Assembly (NCBI GenBank): GCA_043736395.1
Contig: JAYTCQ010000177.1
Location: 1-9,768, forward strand
From: JAFDVL01 sp043736395
GTDB lineage: Bacteria; Acidobacteriota; Blastocatellia; RBC074
Length of the DNA stretch: 9,768 bases
Reading direction: 5' to 3'
The translations under genes and the position numbers were made by a program. The notes below the pieces were generated by a model. The model saw nothing but the letters and a program-made list of their open reading frames with translations, did no database searches and was not told the DNA's origin. Positions 1-5,454 of this stretch are shown here, one piece after another; position 1 is the stretch's first letter, and every line of letters begins with the position of its first letter.

Positions 1-15
1 GCAAAGACAAGAAAA

Positions 16-82
16 GCGAGAATAAACTCGCCCACAAAAGGGACGAGGCAGCGCTAGGTTTGTAAAAAACCTCGTTCCTTTG
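16..82. repeat. Two adjacent hairpin-forming inverted repeats at the window's left edge
   Basis: A small hairpin pairs GCGAG (16-20) with CTCGC (27-31). A larger one pairs 35-48 with 70-82, about 13 bp including one G-T pair and one extra A. The spacer of the larger hairpin is itself AT-rich and partly palindromic. The region lies upstream of the first supported cassette boundary, so it may be the tail of a preceding cassette or a transcription-ending structure. No gene is seen in bases 1-244. The function is inferred only from the ability to fold. Confidence 0.4.
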
Positions 83-85
83 CAT

Positions 86-167
86 TTGTTTCGCAGGAGT
101 CGCGCCAACAGGTGTTGTGGTCAATGCCAAATTTACAGGTGCGACCCGGTGAACGAATTGTTCGGTG
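86..167 (+). other. Possible attC recombination site ending the cassette before the window (right end only)
   Basis: The supported part is an R'-type core GTTCGGTG at 160-167. Its first nine bases (160-168) are exactly complementary to the R'' end of the next attC at 595-603, which is what defines a cassette start at 161. To its left, TTCGCAGGAGTCGC (90-103) can pair imperfectly with GCGACCCGGTGAA (about 141-153), as expected for attC arms. I could not identify a convincing R'' box, so the left limit is uncertain. The boundary at 160/161 is better supported than the whole site. Confidence 0.35.
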
Positions 168-679
168 TTCTAACATAAATTAAGTGCGAATTTGCATCAG
201 TGAGACGTACAAACTCCACCTTTTTCTTAACCATTTGAGTTCCCATGTTCGTAATCATTATCATTCGGCTAATTTGTTTCACTATGATAGGGGGGCTGCT
301 GACCGTTGTGACATTATTCTTCTCCAACTATGCCGCGCCTGAAGTGCGCCATCTTATTAGCTTGCCAGGAAGATTGTATTGTGAATACTTGGAAAAGATT
401 GATCCCTTACCCCTTGAACGCCCTGATATGCCTGCCTTTGAACGACAAATCCATTGTGGTTTTATGGCACTAGCAATGCTCGTATTTATTCATACGATTG
501 TCGCCATTTGTGGTTGGGAAATCATTCGTTATCTGAGCAATAAAATCAGAAAGACAAGGACTGAAAAAAACACAACAATGATGTGATTGAACTGACACCG
601 AACAGTTATTGTTGCGAAGCGCGTCGCTCGGAATGAGTTTGTTATATCCAATACTGCAACGCGCTCGCAAAACGTATTG
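161..679 (+). mobile_element. Integron gene cassette 1 (519 bp, small membrane protein)
   Basis: The cassette runs from the TT after G160 to the G at 679, where integron integrases cut within GTTRRRY-type cores. The first bases, read with G160, are complementary over nine bases to ACACCGAAC at 595-603, the R'' box of its own attC. This self-match is the diagnostic relation between a cassette's start and its attC, because the two pair in the excised circle. It carries one ORF (245-586) in the orientation usual for cassettes, followed directly by the attC. The boundaries are inferred from sequence and no integrase is visible. Confidence 0.7.
245..586 (+). CDS. Small two-helix membrane protein, cassette-encoded, function unknown
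   Basis: This 113-residue protein is not one I recognise. Two hydrophobic stretches, at residues 2-28 and 71-90, look like membrane helices. Between them is a polar loop of about 40 residues with several prolines and charged residues, and the C-terminus is basic (IRKTRTEK). The length and two-helix layout suggest a small inner-membrane protein with the central loop on one side. The ATG at 245 is the first possible start because an in-frame TGA lies at 236-238. No clear Shine-Dalgarno sequence precedes it, which is common in cassette ORFs. The stop is 10 bases before the R'' box of its attC, so the ORF fills the cassette. Coding status rests on length, hydrophobic pattern and cassette placement. 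Small membrane proteins of unknown role are common integron cargo. Confidence 0.65.
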   Translation: MFVIIIIRLICFTMIGGLLTVVTLFFSNYAAPEVRHLISLPGRLYCEYLEKIDPLPLERPDMPAFERQIHCGFMALAMLVFIHTIVAICGWEIIRYLSNKIRKTRTEKNTTMM

Positions 680-685
680 TTAGGG
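597..685 (+). other. attC recombination site 1
   Basis: The 89-bp site begins with an R''-type box ACCGAAC (597-603) and ends with an R'-type box GTTAGGG (679-685). The inner arms TTGCGA-A-GCGCGT (612-624) and ACGCGC-TCGCAA (659-670) pair over 12 bp with one unpaired A in the left arm. An unpaired base at this place is typical of attC, whose bottom strand is folded and cut by the integrase. The site aligns without gaps to the one at 2432-2520 (66 of 89 identical), with the two arms the most conserved parts. Cleavage is expected between G679 and T680. Confidence 0.8.
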
Positions 686-825
686 CGTTATTGCACGAAT
701 TCATTTTTATAAGTTTGAAGGCTCGTATTTTTATTTTTATAGGTAGGTCTTCGAAAGTCGGGCTTTTGCGGCGCGATTTTTGAGACTAAAACTATAATTT
801 ATTATTCGTGCAACAACGCCCTTTG
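680..825 (+). mobile_element. Short gene-less cassette-like segment bounded by a 19-bp inverted repeat
   Basis: This 146-bp segment starts at the cut point of attC 1 and ends at a second R'-like core, GTTAGCAC (825-832). AGGGCGTTATTGCACGAAT (682-700) and ATTCGTGCAACAACGCCCT (804-822) are inverted repeats with 18 of 19 bases matching. The interior is AT-rich with no plausible ORF. It may be an ORF-less cassette made of little more than recombination sequence, a damaged attC, or a small insertion element. Its own R'' box (expected near GCCCTAAC) was not found, so calling it a true cassette is tentative. Confidence 0.4.
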
Positions 826-2226
826 TTAGCACTGATTGGGTTGGGACGATTAAGAATCAAAACAATCGAGAGTGGCAACCTGACGTCTTCTGGTGAAAGG
901 GAAAGACGCTCCATCAAACGTACTACTTAGTTTAGAAAAGAACATGAATAATCTTATAGTCGAGTTGACGAAGTCTGCGCTCTTCGCAGAGGCAGAGGAG
1001 CGAACAGGCCTTACAGACTGGGGCGACACGAGCGTATTTGAGCCGGCCCTGGATCAGTTGCTTTCCGCGCTGGAGACTGAGGCTGACCTAAATCGCATAG
1101 GCCGGTTTGATAGCTGGATGGGAATCACAAGCCGGCTACAGCAACGACTACTGTTGCGGCGCGCTGGGTACGACCGCGTTCCGACCCAGATTGCAGACAA
1201 GCCCGCTCTCGTCATCGTAGGTCCCCCACGGACGGGTACGACTCTGTTGCAGCGTATGCTGGCTCTCGATCCAGAGACAGACGCGCTGCGCTACTGCGAT
1301 GTGACTTACCCTGTCCCGGCGACCCGCCCTGGGACGGCGGAGGATGAGGCCAAAATCAAGGAAGTATCAGCGGAGCTGGCTACGCTCCGCAAGTGGGCTC
1401 CGGATATCATAAAGATTCACGAGATGGAACCACGGACACCTGATGAAGAAGTGTTCCTGATGAATTACACTTTTACGTCCTTCCTGGAACCCCTTCGGGC
1501 ACACGTCCCGTCATACTGGAATTGGGTACTGAAATCAGCCGACCTTCCCGCGCTGTATCGTGAACTGAAGCACCTCATCGCGTACGTGGGACAATACCGA
1601 TCCGGGTCTCGTTGGGTACTGAAGGCACCCCAGCACCTGTGGATGTTGAGACACTTGCTGGATGAGTTCCCCAATGCGCATGTCATCTGGACACATCGCG
1701 ATCCGGCCAAGTCAGTGCCATCAATGTGTAGCATGAGTCGCGCGGTTCGCAAGCGCAATTCGGGCTCTGCGCACAATGAGGAGATCGGTGCGGACTGGCT
1801 GGGGATGATGGCGGGGGGCGTTGCACAGGCGATGCAGGATCGTGACAAACGTCCGGCGCGTCTGATCTTTGACGTGACCTTCCGTGACCTGATGCGAGAC
1901 CCGGAGGCGCTGATTCGAGAAATCTACGAAGCGGTTGGGTTGGATTATCCGGCGAGTATGTCTACAGCCATTCAGCGTTACCTACAGGAGAACCCCAGGG
2001 GCAAGCACGGCAGCCACAGTTACACAGCGGAGGAGTTCGGCCTCAGTGCTGGCGGCATCCGAGAACATTTCACGGCTTACCTCGAGAGATATCGGGTACC
2101 CATAGAGGATAACTGAAGCATGGTGGAGTAAGTGATGGGTCTTTGGCAACTGAGCCGATTAGCTGGGGGGCTAACAACACGCAGCACCGGACTGTTCGCT
2201 GCGCCCACAGATGGTAAGTGCGAGCG
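826..2226 (+). mobile_element. Integron gene cassette carrying a sulfotransferase (about 1.4 kb)
   Basis: The proposed limits are the TT after G825 and the G at 2226. The start read with G825 (GTTAGCAC) is complementary at 7 of 8 bases to GGGCTAAC (2168-2175), the R''-like box of the attC at the right end. The contents are one large ORF in the array direction and little else. Base composition differs sharply from the flanks: bases 1201-1260 are about 63% GC by hand count, while 3361-3420 in the peptidase gene are about 42%. That contrast fits a separate origin. If the segment at 680-825 is not a separate cassette, this cassette would start at 680 instead. Confidence 0.55.
944..2116 (+). CDS. 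Sulfotransferase family protein (Sulfotransfer_3 type)
   Basis: The protein probably transfers a sulfuryl group from PAPS to a hydroxyl or amine acceptor that the sequence does not reveal. From the ATG at 944 it has 390 residues, normal for the bacterial Sulfotransfer_3 family. The N-terminal part has the family's helical lead-in with TGLTDWGD. The PAPS-binding loop is GPPRTGTT (residues 93-100). WVLKAPQH follows at 224-231, then HVIWTHRDPAKSVPS (246-260), the region that contacts the 3'-phosphate of PAPS. No signal peptide is seen, so it should be cytoplasmic. An in-frame GTG at 893 would add 17 residues (407 in all). I prefer 944 because the family similarity begins there and AGAAAAG lies just upstream. 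It is alone in its cassette. The DNA is clearly GC-richer than its neighbours, a sign of transfer. Family assignment is firm and the substrate is unknown. Confidence 0.85.
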   Translation: MNNLIVELTKSALFAEAEERTGLTDWGDTSVFEPALDQLLSALETEADLNRIGRFDSWMGITSRLQQRLLLRRAGYDRVPTQIADKPALVIVGPPRTGTTLLQRMLALDPETDALRYCDVTYPVPATRPGTAEDEAKIKEVSAELATLRKWAPDIIKIHEMEPRTPDEEVFLMNYTFTSFLEPLRAHVPSYWNWVLKSADLPALYRELKHLIAYVGQYRSGSRWVLKAPQHLWMLRHLLDEFPNAHVIWTHRDPAKSVPSMCSMSRAVRKRNSGSAHNEEIGADWLGMMAGGVAQAMQDRDKRPARLIFDVTFRDLMRDPEALIREIYEAVGLDYPASMSTAIQRYLQENPRGKHGSHSYTAEEFGLSAGGIREHFTAYLERYRVPIEDN

Positions 2227-2232
2227 TTAAGT
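2169..2232 (+). other. attC recombination site, short divergent type
   Basis: This 64-bp site lies between the sulfotransferase and the small ORF. The left box is GGCTAAC (2169-2175). The right box GTTAAGT (2226-2232) fits the GTTRRRY consensus exactly. The centre holds a hairpin pairing CGCAGC with GCTGCG, and GCAGCACC can pair imperfectly with GGTAAGTGC. The sequence is unrelated in its middle to the two 89-bp sites, as is usual for cassettes from different sources. The arms are weaker than in those sites, so confidence is moderate. Confidence 0.5.
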
Positions 2233-2514
2233 AAGGCTCATCCACTTACTCTTTTTCGTCCTCTTAATCTGCAACCGCTTGATACGCCAGTACACGAAAT
2301 GCGGAACCATAATCCACGCTGTAGTGAGCCTGATCGTCAGGAATTGTTACAGGGCTTTCAGAAAATAATAGAAAATGCTGCGCCAGGAACATTCCAAACG
2401 GAGTTAGCATCTATAAATTGTGAATAGACTGACCTAACATACATTGTTGCGAAGCGCGTTACTCGAAATGCAAAGGTTTCAATCAGTACTATAACGCGCT
2501 CGCAAAACGCTTTG
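2227..2514 (+). mobile_element. Integron gene cassette, last of the array (288 bp, tiny ORF)
   Basis: The segment runs from the TT after G2226 to G2514. Its start read with G2226 (GTTAAGT) is complementary at 6 of 7 bases to ACCTAAC (2432-2438), the R'' box of its attC. It contains a reading frame open from the cassette start to the stop at 2425-2427. After its attC the sequence passes into a typical chromosomal gene and no further attC is seen. This is therefore taken as the distal end of the array. Confidence 0.6.
2299..2427 (+). CDS. Very small hypothetical cassette ORF
   Basis: A 42-residue product (MRNHNPRC...LASINCE) from the only in-frame ATG inside the cassette. I do not recognise it. 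The frame is open further upstream to a GTG at 2218, which would give 69 residues, but that codon lies left of the cassette boundary inside the preceding attC. A product starting there would be a by-product of the present cassette order. The sequence is polar with no membrane segment or signal peptide. The stop is 4 bases before the attC R'' box, as in cassette 1. No clear ribosome binding site is seen. It may be a genuine small protein or a decayed remnant. Confidence 0.35.
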   Translation: MRNHNPRCSEPDRQELLQGFQKIIENAAPGTFQTELASINCE

Positions 2515-2520
2515 TTCGGC
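2432..2520 (+). other. attC recombination site 2 (distal end of the array)
   Basis: The 89-bp site begins with R''-type ACCTAAC (2432-2438), a full match to RYYYAAC, and ends with GTTCGGC (2514-2520). The arms TTGCGA-A-GCGCGT (2447-2459) and ACGCGC-TCGCAA (2494-2505) are identical to those of the site at 597-685, including the unpaired A. The site has the same total length. Only the outer boxes and the central loop differ. No complement of its R' box that looks like part of an attC is found downstream, supporting the view that the array ends here. Confidence 0.8.
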
Positions 2521-2652
2521 ATTCCTAAATGCGCTCCAAATATTTCGACAGAAAATACTTCAATGAAACAACTCAAAACCATCTCTACGATTGGCAACGC
2601 AGACACGAATTCTGTCTGCGTGAAGCAAATGAATTCAACCATCCGCTAAGTT

Positions 2653-4308
2653 ATGCGAAAAATTTTTATCTTTGTCATCGCCGCATTTTTACTATTGCAA
2701 ATTGCTGCAAACGTAGTCTCTGCGCAGTCGCCAACTATCACGCGTCAGGAAACGCTACGCGGCTCTATTACGTCGGAGCGCGAATGGTGGGACGTGTTGC
2801 ATTATCAACTTGCGGTTGAAATTTTCCCTGAAACGAAATCATTGAAGGGATCGAATACAATCACTTTCAAGACGATAAAAGCGGGGAGCAAAATGCAAAT
2901 TGATTTGCAGATACCGCTTGCGATTACAAAAATTCTGCACGGGAATTCTTCGCTCAAATTTGAGCGCGAAGGCAATGTTTATTGGGTATTTTTCGACAAA
3001 GAGCTTCCCTCAGGCATCGAAGAAAAGATCGGAATTTTTTATGAAGGCAGACCTGTCGAAAGCAAAAATCCTCCGTGGAGCGGCGGACTCACGTGGGGGC
3101 GTGATGATTTAGGCGAACATTTTATTGTCACGACTTGTCAAGGAATTGGTGCCAGCATTTGGTGGCCGAACAAAGATCACGGCGCAGATGAACCTGATCG
3201 CGGGATGCGGATGAGCTTCACCGTACCTGAAAATCTCTCGGCAATTTCCAACGGTCGTCTGAAAAAAATTGATCACAACGTTGCTGGCAAAACCAAAACT
3301 TTTCATTGGGAAGTTTTGAATCCGATCAATAATTACGGGGTGAATCTCAACATCGGCAACTATGTGAATTTCTCTGAAAAATACAACGGCGAAGGCGGTG
3401 TGCTGGATATTGAATACTGGGTGCTCGCACATCAAAAAGAAGCGGCGATGAAACAATTCAAAGAAGTCCAGCGCATGCTCGCCGCCTTTGAGCATTGGTT
3501 CGGGAAATATCCATTTTATGAAGACGGCTACAAACTCGTAGCCGTGTCGTACGCGGGAATGGAGCATCAAAGTTCCGTCACTTATGGAAATTGGTACCGC
3601 AACGGTTATCGCATGCGCGATGTGAGCGGTACTGGGATCGGCTTCAAATTTGATTTCATCATCGTTCACGAATCGGGACACGAATGGTTTGGGAATAATA
3701 TTTCGATGAAGGATGTCGCGGACATGTGGATTCACGAAGGGTTCACGAATTACTCAGAAAATCTTTTTGTCGAATATCACTTTGGCAAAAAAGATGCTGA
3801 AGATTATGTCATCGGCAGCCGTCACAATATCAAAAATGCAAGCCCCATTATTGGCGTGTACGGCGCGAATCGCGAAGGCTCCGGCGATATGTATTACAAG
3901 GGCGGAAATATGCTGCATACGATTCGTCACGTGATTCACGATGATGCGAAATGGCTCTCGATCCTGCGCGGACTCAATGCAGATTTTTGGCATCAGACCG
4001 TTACGACGCAACAAATTGAAAATTATCTGTCGAAAAAAGCAGGCATAGATTTAAGCAAAATTTTTGATCAGTATTTGCGTACGACAAAAATTCCGCTGCT
4101 GAAATATCAGTTGCGAGGGAAGTCATTGTCGTACAAATATGAACGCGTCGTAGATAGCTTTGCGATGCCGATTCGTGTGAAGATTAATGGAAAAGAAACG
4201 ACGATCATTCCGAAAGAATCTGAGCAAAAGTTCGAATTTTCTGAAGACATTAAATCAATAGAAGTTGATCGCAACTTCTATCTGGAAGCTGTGAAAAGGG
4301 AAGGCTAA
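2653..4308 (+). CDS. Secreted M1 family zinc metallopeptidase
   Basis: A zinc aminopeptidase-like enzyme of 551 residues, probably acting outside the cytoplasmic membrane on peptides or protein N-termini. Residues 1-24 form a signal peptide (basic start, long hydrophobic run, cut near VSA-Q). The zinc site is HESGH (339-343) with the third ligand Glu362 in HEGF, giving the exact HExxH-x18-E spacing. The substrate-binding motif appears as GMEHQ (302-306) in place of the classical GxMEN, a known variant in short bacterial M1 peptidases. Tyr414 in YYKGG is the likely transition-state tyrosine. The protein ends soon after the catalytic domain and lacks the helical C-terminal domain of PepN-like enzymes, so it is a short-form member. 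It is the first gene after the cassette array, starting 138 bases beyond the last attC, and converges with the next gene. The ribosome binding site is poor. Confidence 0.9.
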   Translation: MRKIFIFVIAAFLLLQIAANVVSAQSPTITRQETLRGSITSEREWWDVLHYQLAVEIFPETKSLKGSNTITFKTIKAGSKMQIDLQIPLAITKILHGNSSLKFEREGNVYWVFFDKELPSGIEEKIGIFYEGRPVESKNPPWSGGLTWGRDDLGEHFIVTTCQGIGASIWWPNKDHGADEPDRGMRMSFTVPENLSAISNGRLKKIDHNVAGKTKTFHWEVLNPINNYGVNLNIGNYVNFSEKYNGEGGVLDIEYWVLAHQKEAAMKQFKEVQRMLAAFEHWFGKYPFYEDGYKLVAVSYAGMEHQSSVTYGNWYRNGYRMRDVSGTGIGFKFDFIIVHESGHEWFGNNISMKDVADMWIHEGFTNYSENLFVEYHFGKKDAEDYVIGSRHNIKNASPIIGVYGANREGSGDMYYKGGNMLHTIRHVIHDDAKWLSILRGLNADFWHQTVTTQQIENYLSKKAGIDLSKIFDQYLRTTKIPLLKYQLRGKSLSYKYERVVDSFAMPIRVKINGKETTIIPKESEQKFEFSEDIKSIEVDRNFYLEAVKREG

Positions 4309-4358
4309 TACTGTCTCAAAATCCATTTCGAATTTTAGGCGATCCGCAATAAATTTTC

Positions 4359-5252
4359 TTACCACATTCTGACCATCGCCGGAAAAAATGCTCTGGCGAA
4401 TCCTCTGAAATGCGCTCTGGAACGTTCGATGTTTTCGCGTGAACTATTGACTGTGCCGATGGCTCTTTTGAACAATCCTGTCAGTGTCCAATACGCGATT
4501 TTCAGGGCGTAGAGATCGCCTTTGAAGATGTGTTTGGTCAAATACGCGACTTCGCCTTTGCCGTAGTTGAATTCTAATCCACAGGCCTGTTCATGACTGA
4601 AGCGGTCGTGATTGTGATACACGGTAGCGCTTGGCGCGTAACGCAATTTGTATCCGCCACGCATCGCACGATAGAGAAATTCAACATCTTCGCCGCCGCT
4701 GAAAAAACTGCCTGCTCCCAGGCGCACATCAAAGTTCCCCACTTCATCAAAAACTTCCCGGCGAAATGCCAGATTCGCTCCAATGACAGTGGCGCAGGCA
4801 TCCGGCGCGACGTGTGTTTGCGGGGCTTCTGACGTGACGATGGAAACTGGTTGCAACTTCTGAGAAGCCAGCAAAACCCGTCCGCCAAAAAGATGTAATT
4901 CAGGATCGTTGACGAATTCCTGACGAATTTGTTCCAGCCAGATTGATTCCGGCAAAATGTCGTCATCAGTGAAGACAATGACTTCTCCGGTAGCTTCTTC
5001 CAGTCCGCGATTGCGGGCGTAAGAAAGCCCCGATTGGGACTCAAAAAAATACTTCAGATTGCCATGATGACGGTCAGGTAAAGTTGCGATAAATTCAGCG
5101 ATTAATTGTTTAGTCGAATCAGTGGAACCATTATCGACGACGATTACTTCATAGCTGATTTTTTGATTTGGGACTTGATCAAAGACGGCTTCAAGTGTAT
5201 CGCGCAGTGAGGCGGCACGATTACGCGTACAAATAATAACGCTAAAACGCAT
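4359..5252 (-). CDS. Glycosyltransferase family 2 protein
   Basis: A GT-A fold enzyme of 297 residues that likely moves a sugar from a nucleotide-sugar donor to a cell-surface glycan or lipid acceptor at the inner face of the membrane. The N-terminus FSVIICTRNRAASL and VIVVDNGSTDST (36-47) form the nucleotide-binding part. The metal-binding motif is FTDDD (94-98). GANLAFRREVFDEVGNFD (158-175) and SGGEDVEFLYRA (185-196) are typical of the acceptor side and catalytic base region of family 2. The C-terminal part has a hydrophobic patch around 246-262 but no clear membrane anchor. The start is supported by GGAG at 5259-5262 (minus strand), 6 bases before the ATG. It is convergent with the peptidase gene with a 50-bp gap and no polysaccharide cluster around it, so the product cannot be named. 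Confidence 0.88.
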   Translation of the reverse strand: MRFSVIICTRNRAASLRDTLEAVFDQVPNQKISYEVIVVDNGSTDSTKQLIAEFIATLPDRHHGNLKYFFESQSGLSYARNRGLEEATGEVIVFTDDDILPESIWLEQIRQEFVNDPELHLFGGRVLLASQKLQPVSIVTSEAPQTHVAPDACATVIGANLAFRREVFDEVGNFDVRLGAGSFFSGGEDVEFLYRAMRGGYKLRYAPSATVYHNHDRFSHEQACGLEFNYGKGEVAYLTKHIFKGDLYALKIAYWTLTGLFKRAIGTVNSSRENIERSRAHFRGFARAFFPAMVRMW

Positions 5253-5363
5253 AACAATCTCCAGTGAGAGAAGAAAGATTCTGACAAAACTACTCGTGAT
5301 TGTTTTATGCGTTGGCTGTTACGAATTTATTGGAAAGGAGCGATAAAAAGGTTTTTGAGAAAT

Positions 5364-5451
5364 GGTGGTCAGGGATCGGTGGTCGGTTTTTGAAGCGAAC
5401 GGTCGTGGTTGTAAATCAAAGTTTTTATCCGACCACCGACCATCGACCACC
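5364..5451. repeat. Intergenic inverted repeat with TGGTC-rich 23-bp arms
   Basis: Left arm 5364-5386 and right arm 5429-5451 match at 19 of 23 bases as inverted repeats, both built from the unit GGTGGTC or GGTCGGTGG. The structure begins 3 bases beyond the stop codon of the TIGR00300 gene on the minus strand. It could act as a transcription-ending or mRNA-protecting stem, though no clear U-tract follows. Its core resembles that of the repeat at 6709-6757. Confidence 0.6.
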
Positions 5452-5454
5452 GAT

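Noticed and set aside
470..670. 66-residue minus-strand frame overlapping cassette 1 and attC 1
   Set aside because: It is antisense to the cassette ORF and runs through the attC arms, with no start signal.
586..2520. The two similar palindromes as CRISPR repeats or a transposon's terminal repeats
   Set aside because: There are only two strong copies about 1.8 kb apart in direct orientation, each internally palindromic. This fits attC sites and not CRISPR spacing or inverted transposon ends.
2529..2819. 96-residue plus-strand frame beginning just after the last attC
   Set aside because: It overlaps the signal peptide region of the peptidase in another frame and its second half is just the shifted peptidase sequence. 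A short cassette-like ORF there is not supported by a following attC.
3163..3172. GCCGAAC inside the peptidase gene, the complement of the last attC's R' box
   Set aside because: It sits within conserved coding sequence without attC arms around it, so it is taken as chance and not as the end of another cassette.
3109..3735. 208-residue minus-strand frame inside the peptidase gene
   Set aside because: It lies antisense to the conserved M1 catalytic region, shows no recognisable domain and has no upstream start signal.
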